This document shows positions 7,456-16,472 of a stretch of DNA of 56,853 bases, piece after piece. Position 1 is the first letter of the stretch, and every line of letters begins with the position of its first letter. The DNA is taken from assembly GCA_023665805.1 (NCBI GenBank), contig JAMPDJ010000020.1:1-56853 (forward strand). The letters are read 5' to 3'. Made by a program: the position numbers and the translations under genes. Origin of the DNA: Bacteroides sp. Lineage in GTDB: Bacteria > Bacteroidota > Bacteroidia > Bacteroidales > Bacteroidaceae. Below the pieces are notes generated by a model that was given only the letters and a program-made list of their open reading frames with translations, did not search any database and was not told where the DNA came from.

Positions 7456-10296
7456 ATGGACAGCATACAAATCACAGGAGCCAGGGTAAACAACCTGAAG
7501 AATATAGATATAGAAATTCCGCGTGACAAGTTGATTGTAGTTACGGGAGTTTCCGGGTCAGGCAAATCAAGCTTGGCCTTTGATACCCTCTACGCCGAGG
7601 GACAACGTCGTTATGTTGAAAGTCTTTCGAGCTATGCACGCCAGTTTCTTGGTCGTATGGTCAAGCCTGAGTGCGACTACATCAAGGGCATTCCTCCTGC
7701 CATAGCCATAGAGCAGAAGGTCAACAGCCGCAACCCTCGTTCCACTGTGGGTACGAGTACCGAAATCTACGAGTACATGCGCATGCTCTTTGCCCGTGTG
7801 GGACACACATTCAGTCCCGTCAGTGGCGACGAGGTGAAGAAGCAGGGTGTGGCCGATGTAATAGCATGTGCCCTGTCTTATAGCATCGGTACCCGATTCG
7901 CCGTGATGGCGCCACTGCGCCGTGACGCCGGTAGTGATACGGGCATGGAGGAACTTTTGAAGAAGTATCTGCAACAAGGTTTCGTGAGGATAGAGCAAAA
8001 CGGGCAAATCACCACCATAGAGGAATGCCTGTCTTCCTGCAGTCGGATGGGTACAGACGAACTTTATCTTGTAATAGACCGTCTGTCCGTAAGGGACGAC
8101 AACGATAGCATTTCCCGTTTGACGGACAGTGTGGAGACGGCTTTCTATGAGGGTGGAGGAGAGATGATGCTCCGTTTCTATCCCGCTGGCATATTGCACA
8201 AGTTCAACTCGCGTTTCGAGGCCGACGGCATGCAGTTCCAGGAACCCACCGATCGCCTTTTCGCCTTTAATTCTCCGGTTGGTGCATGTCCCGAGTGCGA
8301 GGGTTTCGGCAAGGTAATGGGCATAGACGAACATCTGGTCATACAAGACACGTCATTGTCACTCTATGATGGTTGCGTGCAATGCTGGAGGGGTGAGAAG
8401 ATGAGCGAATGGAAGACATGGTTCATTTGTTTTAATTCCGAGCGTGGTTTTCCCGTGCATAAGCCTTATTACAAGCTTTCACAGGCTGAGAAGGATTGGC
8501 TTTGGCATGGTAAGCCGGATAATCGCACGGCTGCCGGATGGACGCTTGCCCCGGAGGAAAAGGAGTGGGGGCTGGTGTCCATAGACGCATTCTTCGATAT
8601 GCTGAGGGCCGGACAATACAAGATACAGAATCGCGTGATGCTGGCACGTTACCGTGGCAAGACCACCTGTCCCAAGTGCATGGGCCGTAGGCTCAAACCG
8701 GAGGCCGGCTATGTCCGTGTTGCCGGAAAGACCATAACGGAATTGGTGGAATGGCCGGTATCCAAGTTGTCGGCATGGTTTGACGATGAGATGGAGACTT
8801 GGCTTGACGACAACGAACTCAGAATTGCATCTCGTCTGTTGGTGGAGATACGTTCTCGTCTGCATTTCCTGATTGATGTGGGACTGCCGTACCTTACTCT
8901 CAACAGGTTGTCCAATTCCCTTTCCGGTGGCGAGTCGCAACGTATCAATCTTGCCACTTCACTCGGGTCGGCCCTGGTGGGTAGTCTCTATATCTTGGAT
9001 GAACCGTCCATAGGACTGCACTCTCGCGACACGGAGCGTTTGATAAAGGTATTGCTGCAATTGAAGAGTCTCGGCAATACCGTGATAGTGGTGGAGCATG
9101 ACGAGGAAATAATGCGTGCTGCCGACTGGATTATAGACATAGGTCCTGATGCTGGACGTTTGGGAGGTGAGGTTGTCTTCAGCGGACCTGCTCCGGCCGT
9201 GGGGAACATTCCTGATGGCGTGGCTTCACATACTTTGGCTTTTCTGTCCGGACAGGATACCATTCCCGTGCCGGATGGCCGTCGCCGATGGAACCGGTAT
9301 ATAGAAGTTTGCGGTGCGAGAGCCAACAACCTCAAGGGCATCACGGTACGTTTCCCCTTGAACGTCATGACCTGCGTGACGGGAGTGTCCGGTTCTGGCA
9401 AGTCCAGTCTGGTGCGCGACATCCTGTATAACGCCATTGTGCGACAGCTTGGTGAGGCCGGAGAGCGGCCGGGTGAGTTCGCTGCCCTTAAGGGCGATTT
9501 TTCGGCCGTCAGAGCCATAGAGTTCGTGGACCAGAATCCCATAGGAAAAAGTTCTCGTTCAAATCCGGTAACTTATGTCAAGGCCTGGGACGAAATACGC
9601 AAACTCTTTGCGCGACAGGCCTTGTCCCAGCAGATGGGCTTCACTGCAGCTTATTTCAGTTTCAATGCCAACGGCGGGCGTTGCGAGGAATGCAACGGTG
9701 AGGGCACCGTGACCGTGGAGATGCAGTTCATGGCCGATTTGGTCCTGCAATGCGAATCCTGCCATGGCAAGCGTTTCAAGCAGGATATACTGGAGGTCCG
9801 TTTCCACGAAAAGAATGTCTACGACATCTTGGAAATGACAATCAACCAGGCCATAGAGTTTTTCACCGAGTGGGGAGAGAAGAAGATTGTGCGTCTCCTG
9901 ACACCGTTGCAGAATGTAGGTCTCGGGTACATCAAGTTGGGACAGTCCAGCAGTACCCTGTCCGGCGGTGAGAACCAGCGCGTAAAGTTGGCTTATTATC
10001 TTGGCATGGACAAGCAGGAGCCTACGATGTTCATATTCGATGAACCTACCACTGGTCTGCATTTTCATGACATCAAGAAGCTTCTTTCCGCTTTCAGCTC
10101 GCTTCTGCAGAAGGGACATACGCTGGTCGTCATTGAGCACAATCTGGATGTAATCAAGTGCGCCGACTATATTCTGGACATTGGTCCTGAGGGTGGCGAG
10201 GCCGGTGGCAATCTGGTGGCATGTGGCACGCCTGAGGAGGTGGCGCAGTGTTCCGAGAGCTACACAGGACGTTTCCTTCGGGACAAGTTGCGCTAA
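7456..10296 (+). CDS. uvrA: Excinuclease ABC subunit A (UvrA)
   Basis: The ATPase that detects DNA damage and loads UvrB in nucleotide excision repair, 946 residues, the normal size. Two ABC ATPase modules are visible: Walker [10 protein letters not shown] at residues 31-39 and again near 640, signature motifs LSGGESQR and LSGGENQR, and Walker B segments [12 protein letters not shown] and [12 protein letters not shown]. Zinc-binding pairs CPEC, CVQC, CPKC and C-terminal CEEC/CESC fit the UvrA zinc modules. The early [11 protein letters not shown] and IEQK blocks are typical. A second uvrA copy is common in this phylum, so this may be one of two. Confidence 0.95.
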   Translation: MDSIQITGARVNNLKNIDIEIPRDKLIVVTGVSGSGKSSLAFDTLYAEGQRRYVESLSSYARQFLGRMVKPECDYIKGIPPAIAIEQKVNSRNPRSTVGTSTEIYEYMRMLFARVGHTFSPVSGDEVKKQGVADVIACALSYSIGTRFAVMAPLRRDAGSDTGMEELLKKYLQQGFVRIEQNGQITTIEECLSSCSRMGTDELYLVIDRLSVRDDNDSISRLTDSVETAFYEGGGEMMLRFYPAGILHKFNSRFEADGMQFQEPTDRLFAFNSPVGACPECEGFGKVMGIDEHLVIQDTSLSLYDGCVQCWRGEKMSEWKTWFICFNSERGFPVHKPYYKLSQAEKDWLWHGKPDNRTAAGWTLAPEEKEWGLVSIDAFFDMLRAGQYKIQNRVMLARYRGKTTCPKCMGRRLKPEAGYVRVAGKTITELVEWPVSKLSAWFDDEMETWLDDNELRIASRLLVEIRSRLHFLIDVGLPYLTLNRLSNSLSGGESQRINLATSLGSALVGSLYILDEPSIGLHSRDTERLIKVLLQLKSLGNTVIVVEHDEEIMRAADWIIDIGPDAGRLGGEVVFSGPAPAVGNIPDGVASHTLAFLSGQDTIPVPDGRRRWNRYIEVCGARANNLKGITVRFPLNVMTCVTGVSGSGKSSLVRDILYNAIVRQLGEAGERPGEFAALKGDFSAVRAIEFVDQNPIGKSSRSNPVTYVKAWDEIRKLFARQALSQQMGFTAAYFSFNANGGRCEECNGEGTVTVEMQFMADLVLQCESCHGKRFKQDILEVRFHEKNVYDILEMTINQAIEFFTEWGEKKIVRLLTPLQNVGLGYIKLGQSSSTLSGGENQRVKLAYYLGMDKQEPTMFIFDEPTTGLHFHDIKKLLSAFSSLLQKGHTLVVIEHNLDVIKCADYILDIGPEGGEAGGNLVACGTPEEVAQCSESYTGRFLRDKLR

Positions 10297-10330
10297 AGTC
10301 AGACGTATGTTGAGAGAAAGGACGTTGATA

Positions 10331-10418
10331 ATTCGCGAATATGCCGGTCTGACATCGTGATGTCGTGCCTGTGAATTCGTGAATCCTCACCCTTGAATTC
10401 GCGCATATGCGATACTGT
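10331..10418 (+). repeat. Array of four 22-bp units with ATTCG(T/C)GAA boxes (array 1)
   Basis: Boxes begin at 10331, 10353, 10375 and 10397, exactly 22 bp apart. Copies one and three are ATTCGCGAAT and ATTCGTGAAT, copy four ATTCGCGCAT, copy two degenerate (TCGTGA kept). Only the first 9-10 bp are conserved. The box is a near-perfect palindrome. It lies between the converging 3' ends of uvrA and the CotH gene and is related unit by unit to the array at 47433-47520. Confidence 0.8.
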
Positions 10419-10473
10419 TCCGCAGGGGGGGGCTTGGATTTCTTTCCGAATAGTGATTTTGCAGTGAATAAAA

Positions 10474-10511
10474 AAGTACCCGGAAGATATTGTGGTTTCT
10501 TCCGGGTACTT
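10474..10511 (-). terminator. Intrinsic terminator of the CotH gene
   Basis: Perfect 14-bp inverted repeat (arms 10474-10487 and 10498-10511, AAGTACCCGGAAGA), loop 10 nt. On the minus strand the stem is followed by a T-rich run, the reverse complement of AATAAAAA at 10467-10474. It lies 30 nt past the CotH stop. Confidence 0.88.
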
Positions 10512-10540
10512 GCGTTTAAGAAGTGTGTATGTATTGTCTT

Positions 10541-13129
10541 TTATCTGATGATGACGGTCTTGCCTCCGATAACGTACATGCCGGGAGTCAGGCCGTTGGT
10601 GCTTTGCAGGTATGGAACCTGGCGGCGTAGCAGGATACCGCCTATTGTGTACACGTCCACTGGGCGGTTGATGTCTTCGGTGTCGGCTGCCGCATCCTCT
10701 ATGTTGTTGGGCTGGCCATAGTCCTCGGGATTGACGACATCGGGTTCCATGTCAAATTTCTCCAGATTGTTGAAGATGTAGTTGGCGCGGGTCTTCAACC
10801 ATTGCTTGCTTTTTTCTGCCAGAACCTGATAGTCATGTTTGTCCTTCTCCAGAATGACGGCATCGTTGTTGTGCTGTATGCTGGGCAGGACAAATGCAGT
10901 GTAGTCATCAATATATTCTGTCAGTTCCTGCAATCGGTCCTCGGCCATGAAGTTGAGCCACTCCTTGTAGTAGGCGCGCTTTCCTGCCTTGCTGTTGCGT
11001 ATGGCGTCGTAAAAGAGCGCTCCTGCCTTGTAGGATGTGATTGCACTGTAGATGTCCATGTCGGCACCGTAGATGAAGTAGTCCTTTGTCTCTTCGTATC
11101 CGAATGCCCAGTCGAAGTCCCATGCGGGGCCCATCTTCCACAGGCTTCTCTCATCCTGATTGGTAAGGTCCGGATTGAACAGATAGCAGCTTTTGGGATG
11201 GTATGTTTCCACGTTGCGTACCAGATCGTTTACCAACCAGAATTTTGCCCATGATTCCATGTCGAGGTATCCGGCAATGTTACCGCCCGCTTTCAAGGTG
11301 GCAGTGAGACTGTTGAAAGAATTCTGTATGTCAGTGAATGTTACGACACGGTCGGGGTCTTCCTCTGTGAAGTCCGGGTCCTTGACATTCACCGGTAGGA
11401 TGTAGGTGTTGTCGTTGAACTTGAAATCCTCGTCGTAGTAGTCGTCCAATTCCAGCAAGGCACCCTTGGTGTCGTCGACGGCTACGCTATTGTCCGAGAT
11501 TTTTATCTTCTCGGTGAAGCAGTATGAACCACGATAGTGCCCATTGATGTACATTTCCACAGGAATCATGTGGCACAAAGCCTCCGCGTCCACCATTGCG
11601 GCAATCTTCTGTGCTATGGCGTTTGTGGTCATTGAACCGCTCTGCTTGTTGGAAATAAACACCCACTGGCGGTCTTTGATGAGGTTGAAAGGGGATTGTT
11701 TCTGTTTCTTAGGGAACTTGATGCGGTAGGGGTTTTTGCTGGCATAAGTCCAAGACCAGGAGCTATTGCCGCGTCCGCGAATCTGACAGCCTTCGACTGT
11801 ATCTATGTCGGGCCAGATGCCGGCTCCGTCCAGACGGAATGTGCAATTGTCTATCCAGTTTTCCTTGGTGTTGGTGCCGTCGGACAGGGTCTGGCCTATC
11901 CATTGTGTGGAATTCCATGTAGTGCCATCACCAAAGGTGAGGTAAATAGCCGGCACCTGGTATTCGCCGGTGGAATAATCCGTAAGATACTTGACGCTCA
12001 CTTGGCATGGGCGGCCAAAGGGTTTGAATCCCTTGATGACAGTTTCGTTGGCTTCAAGTTCTTGTGGTATACAGCTATATGCCTTGAGTTCGGACAAGAC
12101 CATGTAATTCTTATGTGATGCTTTGGTCAATTCTATGCGCACTGCAGTGTAGTGTTTCTCGCCAAAGTCATACACGGGAGATTGGTATTCCGTCAAAGTG
12201 GTTGTGGGCAGGTTGTCTTCCATTTGACTGAGTGTGCCGAGGTTTTCCCACTTGCCGGTTTCGCTGTTCTTGGCTGTGACGTTCCATCCCAAAGGAAAGC
12301 GGTTGTTTTGGTCGGATGTGGTGTACTCAAAGCATAAGGCACTCATGTCCTCGGGCAATTCAATTTCTATGTAAGGCCATTCCGTGATGCCGTCACCCCA
12401 TGTTCCGCCTTCGACCCAGTTGAGCTTCTGGTATTCTCCGGTACCCCATGTTGAGTGGTAGAAAGTGTAAGTGTTGTTGTCCCATAGGTTGGAAATGTCC
12501 TCGCCGTAATTGCTGGGGGCATTGGTGGAGGCCTTGTCGGCAATGTCAATCTGGTTCAAGCTCCACTTGTCTTGGTTTTCAGGCTCGTTGATGATGAGTT
12601 GGTAGTCATATATCCAATGCTTGGGCTGGGCCAATGTGTAGTTTATGGGTTCAGTGAAACGTTGGCTGCTTTGTCCGCTCACCTGTTGCTTGTCGCCTAC
12701 CCACAGGGTGGCGCCGTCTGTCAAGGTAAAACTGGGGCGCAGACGCTTGCCTATTACGGGTACCTCGGCATTGATGAAGATGCTGTCGTCTTTCTCCGTA
12801 ACTGTGGCTGTCACGTCCTTGTAGACTTGGTCGTTGACATCGTGGGTGAAGCTGAAGGATAGTACTTCTGCCTTGGATGGTATATAGGTGTTTGTGACTT
12901 GCGACACGTTGTTACGGCCATAGGTGAAAGTCGTGTCGCCCTCAAGGGTGAGGATACATGTCCCGTTGTTCTCCTGCTCTGAGAGAATATGCTTTTCGGG
13001 AATGGCCACTACCTGGCCGTCCTTCATGATGATGTACCTGATAGCATCCTGGATGCTTCGGGTGTTTTGGGCACTTATGGATGCACAAGGCAACATAAGA
13101 GCCATTACGATTGGGATAATGTGCTTCAT
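10541..13129 (-). CDS. Secreted CotH-family protein with discoidin-like domain and sorting-type C-terminus
   Basis: 862 residues from the ATG at 13129; an in-frame GTG-type extension to 13177 is unlikely because the -7 box sits at 13175-13182. A signal peptide (MKHIIPIVMALMLPCASISA) is followed by beta-rich domains, a discoidin (F5/8 type C-like) domain around residues 210-360 (WPYIEIELP, YTAVRIELT), and a CotH kinase-like domain around 385-760 (GRGNSSW, KNPYRIKFPKK, VEMYINGHYRGSYCFTEK, GPAWDFDWAFG). CotH proteins are atypical protein kinases in spore formers; the role in Bacteroidota is unknown. The last 40 residues (VYTIGGILLRR, then GMYVIGGKTVIIR) look like a type IX secretion sorting tail. 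Monocistronic, with its own terminator. Confidence 0.85.
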   Translation of the reverse strand: MKHIIPIVMALMLPCASISAQNTRSIQDAIRYIIMKDGQVVAIPEKHILSEQENNGTCILTLEGDTTFTYGRNNVSQVTNTYIPSKAEVLSFSFTHDVNDQVYKDVTATVTEKDDSIFINAEVPVIGKRLRPSFTLTDGATLWVGDKQQVSGQSSQRFTEPINYTLAQPKHWIYDYQLIINEPENQDKWSLNQIDIADKASTNAPSNYGEDISNLWDNNTYTFYHSTWGTGEYQKLNWVEGGTWGDGITEWPYIEIELPEDMSALCFEYTTSDQNNRFPLGWNVTAKNSETGKWENLGTLSQMEDNLPTTTLTEYQSPVYDFGEKHYTAVRIELTKASHKNYMVLSELKAYSCIPQELEANETVIKGFKPFGRPCQVSVKYLTDYSTGEYQVPAIYLTFGDGTTWNSTQWIGQTLSDGTNTKENWIDNCTFRLDGAGIWPDIDTVEGCQIRGRGNSSWSWTYASKNPYRIKFPKKQKQSPFNLIKDRQWVFISNKQSGSMTTNAIAQKIAAMVDAEALCHMIPVEMYINGHYRGSYCFTEKIKISDNSVAVDDTKGALLELDDYYDEDFKFNDNTYILPVNVKDPDFTEEDPDRVVTFTDIQNSFNSLTATLKAGGNIAGYLDMESWAKFWLVNDLVRNVETYHPKSCYLFNPDLTNQDERSLWKMGPAWDFDWAFGYEETKDYFIYGADMDIYSAITSYKAGALFYDAIRNSKAGKRAYYKEWLNFMAEDRLQELTEYIDDYTAFVLPSIQHNNDAVILEKDKHDYQVLAEKSKQWLKTRANYIFNNLEKFDMEPDVVNPEDYGQPNNIEDAAADTEDINRPVDVYTIGGILLRRQVPYLQSTNGLTPGMYVIGGKTVIIR

Positions 13130-13174
13130 GATGACACTGAATTGTTTTATTTTTATGTATATCTGTATTCGGGA

Positions 13175-13182
13175 CAAATGTA
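13175..13182 (-). promoter_or_regulatory. Putative -7 box for the CotH gene
   Basis: Reads TACATTTG on the minus strand, matching TAnnTTTG, 46 nt upstream of the ATG at 13129. This position argues for the shorter CotH start. Confidence 0.5.
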
Positions 13183-13278
13183 TAAAAAAAACGTAAAACT
13201 CTGGAACTGCTGAATGTTTATTTGTTATCTATCATGAAAAGATGCATGGCTCCAATATCGTTTTTCACTAAAAATGGT

Positions 13279-13286
13279 TATCTTTG
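13279..13286 (+). promoter_or_regulatory. Putative -7 box for the amidase-mce-dnaA group
   Basis: TATCTTTG matches TAnnTTTG, 24 nt upstream of the amidase ATG at 13311. Upstream T-rich sequence (13261-13265) is a poor -33 element. It faces the CotH promoter in a 180-bp divergent region. Confidence 0.55.
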
Positions 13287-13310
13287 TCCACGTATAATGC
13301 TTGATATGTC

Positions 13311-14063
13311 ATGAACCGTCTCTTGTCCATAACAGTTTTGCTGATGTGTTGTGTACACATGCTGGCATATACGGTGGTAATAGATCCCGGGCACGGTGGC
13401 AGGGATATCGGGGCTATTGGATTGAAAGCCAAGGAAAAGGATATAAACTTGAAGGTGGCTTTGGCTCTTGGAAACATGATACGTAAGAACCACCCGGAGG
13501 TAAAAGTGCTGTATACTCGCAGTACTGATGTCTTTGTGGAGTTGGGACGCAGGGCCAATATAGCAGTAAAAGCAAAGGCGGATTTGTTCATTTCCATACA
13601 TACTAACAGTACGGCGGCCGGTACGAAAGGTACTTCGGCGCGAGGTACCGAGACTTTTACCTTGGGTATGCATCGTGTGGCAGATAATCTGGCTGTGGCC
13701 AAGAGAGAGAATTCCGTAATCACTCTGGAAGCCAATTATAAACAGAAATATGAAGGTTTTGATCCCAATAGCAGCGAATCCTATATCATATTTGAATTGA
13801 TGCAGGACCGTAATATGGAGTCAAGCGTGAAGTTTGCACGTTTGGTGCAGAAACAGTTTGCATCAACAGCCAAACGTGTCGACAAAGGCGTACATCAAGC
13901 AGGATTCCTGGTGCTGAGGGAAGTGTGCATGCCCAGCGTGTTGATAGAGCTTGGCTTCATAAACAATAGAGAGGAGGAGAGATACTTGGCCTCGTCTTCA
14001 GGACAGACACAGTTGGCGCAGAGCATTTACAATGCTTTCAAGGCTTACTATAAAAAGAGATAA
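13311..14063 (+). CDS. N-acetylmuramoyl-L-alanine amidase (Amidase_3)
   Basis: Cleaves the bond between N-acetylmuramic acid and L-alanine in peptidoglycan, in the periplasm. 250 residues with a short signal peptide (LLSITVLLMCCVHMLA), then the zinc-amidase core from residue 21: VVIDPGHGG (zinc His), a second zinc Glu expected around residues 58-75, LFISIHTNS (zinc His), and the catalytic Glu in MPSVLIELGFINN. There is no binding domain, so its localisation partner is unknown. It is first in a co-directional run with an MCE protein and dnaA. Confidence 0.92.
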   Translation: MNRLLSITVLLMCCVHMLAYTVVIDPGHGGRDIGAIGLKAKEKDINLKVALALGNMIRKNHPEVKVLYTRSTDVFVELGRRANIAVKAKADLFISIHTNSTAAGTKGTSARGTETFTLGMHRVADNLAVAKRENSVITLEANYKQKYEGFDPNSSESYIIFELMQDRNMESSVKFARLVQKQFASTAKRVDKGVHQAGFLVLREVCMPSVLIELGFINNREEERYLASSSGQTQLAQSIYNAFKAYYKKR

Positions 14064-14091
14064 GTGAAGATAATTTATACAGGGGGAAACT

Positions 14092-14976
14092 ATGAAAAAG
14101 GAATATAGAATAGGACTAATGGGCATCGCTGCCCTGGTAGCTTTGTTTTTGGGTATCAATTTCCTAAAAGGAAAGTCTTTGTTCAATACCAACAAGGGGT
14201 ATTATGTTCGTTTTTCCAATGCCAAGGGCTTGACCAAAAGCAGTCAGGTGTATGTTGACGGCTTTGAGGTAGGCATAGTGTCTGACATTCTCTATGACTA
14301 CAATAATCCGGGTAATATATTGGTGGAAATGAGCGTGGACCCACGTTTGGTGTTGCGTCATGGTACTGATATCACATTGGAAACAAGCTTGATGGGCGGG
14401 TGCACTGTCAACATTATTCCTGCAAGGGATGGCGACAAAGTTTATGCTGTCGGGGATACAATCCCAGGTAATGACATGAGTGGGTTGATGGGACAGGCCG
14501 CTGGCATGATTCCGCAGATTACGGAAATAATAGATAAAGTGGATACGCTGGTGACATCCTTGAACCGTTTGACCGGTGACCCTCGTCTTCCCATGATATT
14601 GGCAAATGTGGAGCAGGTTACTGCGGATCTCACTCGCACCACGAAATACTTGAATACTGTAGTGGGTAAGGATTTGCCTCAGCTTGCCCGTACATATAAT
14701 AAGGTGGGAGAGAACGTGCTGGCTATAACGGAAAATTTCAAGAGCATAGACTTGAATCCGACGATAGCAAGTGTGAACACCACCATTGCCAATGTTAATT
14801 CCATGGTGGAACAGATGCGTAGTCCTGAAGGTACATTGGGGGCATTGATGTGCGACCGCAGCCTGTATAATAGGCTGGACCACACGGCTGCAAGCATGGA
14901 TTCTCTCATGATAGATATCAAGGCCCATCCCAAACGTTATGTCCACTTCTCTGTTTTCGGACGTAAGGACAAGTAA
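14092..14976 (+). CDS. MCE/MlaD-family lipid-transport protein
   Basis: 294 residues: one N-terminal transmembrane anchor (residues 8-24), an MCE domain at about 38-115 (YYVRFSNAKGLTKSSQVYVDGFEVG), then a long alpha-helical tail (residues 135-275) of the kind that forms a hollow helical barrel in MCE oligomers. MlaD-type proteins hand phospholipids between inner and outer membranes with an MlaE permease and MlaF ATPase; neither is in this window. It follows the amidase by 28 nt, so both are probably one transcript. Confidence 0.88.
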   Translation: MKKEYRIGLMGIAALVALFLGINFLKGKSLFNTNKGYYVRFSNAKGLTKSSQVYVDGFEVGIVSDILYDYNNPGNILVEMSVDPRLVLRHGTDITLETSLMGGCTVNIIPARDGDKVYAVGDTIPGNDMSGLMGQAAGMIPQITEIIDKVDTLVTSLNRLTGDPRLPMILANVEQVTADLTRTTKYLNTVVGKDLPQLARTYNKVGENVLAITENFKSIDLNPTIASVNTTIANVNSMVEQMRSPEGTLGALMCDRSLYNRLDHTAASMDSLMIDIKAHPKRYVHFSVFGRKDK

Positions 14977-15054
14977 TACTTTTCTCCGCATATCCGCAAG
15001 AGCAGAACCACGAGAATATAAACCCAATAGACTGTTGCTAAATTATATAGCTTG

Positions 15055-16446
15055 ATGAATACACCGCAAGCCCAATGGCAGCGTTGTCTGGAATTGATAC
15101 GTTCCAGACTGAATCCTCAGCAATTTGCCACTTGGTTCGAACCGGTAGGTTTTAAGTCCTACGACTTCGAGACCAAGGAGGTTACAATTTGTGTGCCCAG
15201 CCAGTTCTTCTATGAGTATCTGGAAGAGAATTACAGGCAATTGATATATCTGTCGCTGTATCATGTCTTCGGAACCGATACCAAATTGGTATATCAGGTA
15301 GCCATAATAGAGAACGAAGTCGTGCGTGAGGAAGGCAATAGGGCTGCCATGTTGCGCGAACCTTCTCCCAGCAGAATGCTCAACAGGGCACCAGGTGTCA
15401 TGCATGCGGAGGTGCCGGTATCGGACTTCGATTCGTATTTGAATGCAGAACAGACTTTTGATAATTTCATCGAAGGTCTTTCCAACCGTCTTCCTCGTAG
15501 CGTGGGACAAAGTGTTGCCGACAATCCTGCCAATAAGACCTTCAACCCTTTGTTTATTTTCGGACCGAGTGGTTGCGGTAAGACGCACCTCGTGAATGCC
15601 ATAGGCGGACGCCTTAGACAGAAGCATCCGGAAAAGCGTGTCCTATATGTGTCCGCACATTTGTTTCAGGTACAGTATTCGGATGCGCGCATAAACAACA
15701 AGACGAATGATTTCATTCACTTCTATCAAAGCATAGATTGTCTGATAGTGGATGATGTACAGGAATTCTCAGGAAAGGAGAAGACTTTGGAGACATTTTT
15801 CCATATCTTCAACCACTTGCATTTGAATGGACGGCAGATAATCATGACCAGCGACCGACCGCCGGTGGAGTTGAAGGATATGGAGGAACGTATGCTCACT
15901 CGTTTTAAGTGGGGCATGTTGGCCGAGTTGGAGGCACCGGATGCGCAATTGAGGTATGACATTCTTAAGCGTCTGGTGCGCAAGGATGGCTTGGATATCC
16001 CTGAGGATGTTATCAGCTATGTGGCGGAGAATCTCCAAGACAACGTGCGTGAATTGGAGGGCATAGTACATTCGATGTTGGCGTATAGTGTGGTGCATGG
16101 AGCAAATATCAACCTTGACTTTGCCCGTAAGATATTGAAGGCTAATACTCGTGGACGTCGTCGTACGTTGACAATAGAGGATATCATGGAGGCCGCATGT
16201 CGCCACTATAAAGTCACGCATGAGGAATTGTGCGGACAATCCCGCAAGGCGGAGTTTGTCATGGCTCGTCAGGTGGCAATGTATCTGGCACAGAAGCATA
16301 CAGGTGATACGGCAAAGCATATCGGCTATGTCCTTGGACGCCGTACCCATGCCACGGTGTTGCATGGTATTCATGCCATAGAAAGCAAGATGAAGGGAGA
16401 TGTGAACTTTCGCAAGGCAATCAGGGATATCGAACGTAAAATGTAA
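15055..16446 (+). CDS. dnaA: Chromosomal replication initiator DnaA
   Basis: Binds DnaA boxes at oriC and opens the duplex. 463 residues from ATG 15055 (a TTG lies one codon earlier). Domain I spans about 1-85 (WQRCLELIRSRLNPQQFATWFEP), a short domain II follows, and the AAA+ domain starts near 115: Walker A GPSGCGKTH, Walker B CLIVDDVQ, sensor TSDRPP and RMLTRFKWG. The C-terminal DNA-binding domain carries RRTHATVLHG, the DnaA signature, within a helix-turn-helix. I found no cluster of DnaA boxes in the flanking gaps, so oriC is not evident here. Confidence 0.97.
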   Translation: MNTPQAQWQRCLELIRSRLNPQQFATWFEPVGFKSYDFETKEVTICVPSQFFYEYLEENYRQLIYLSLYHVFGTDTKLVYQVAIIENEVVREEGNRAAMLREPSPSRMLNRAPGVMHAEVPVSDFDSYLNAEQTFDNFIEGLSNRLPRSVGQSVADNPANKTFNPLFIFGPSGCGKTHLVNAIGGRLRQKHPEKRVLYVSAHLFQVQYSDARINNKTNDFIHFYQSIDCLIVDDVQEFSGKEKTLETFFHIFNHLHLNGRQIIMTSDRPPVELKDMEERMLTRFKWGMLAELEAPDAQLRYDILKRLVRKDGLDIPEDVISYVAENLQDNVRELEGIVHSMLAYSVVHGANINLDFARKILKANTRGRRRTLTIEDIMEAACRHYKVTHEELCGQSRKAEFVMARQVAMYLAQKHTGDTAKHIGYVLGRRTHATVLHGIHAIESKMKGDVNFRKAIRDIERKM

Positions 16447-16472
16447 TTCAAGAGGAGAAAGAGGTCAAATTG

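Noticed and set aside
10331..10418. CRISPR-like short repeat array
   Set aside because: Only 9-10 bp are conserved in each 22-bp unit, the period is too short for repeat plus spacer, and no cas genes are present. Same reasoning for 47433-47520.
10425..10432. G8 tract downstream of array 1
   Set aside because: It lies in a convergent gap with no promoter or frame that its length could switch.
14977..15054. oriC next to dnaA
   Set aside because: No TTATNCACA-type cluster or AT-rich unwinding element was seen in the gaps around dnaA; in this phylum oriC need not be beside dnaA.
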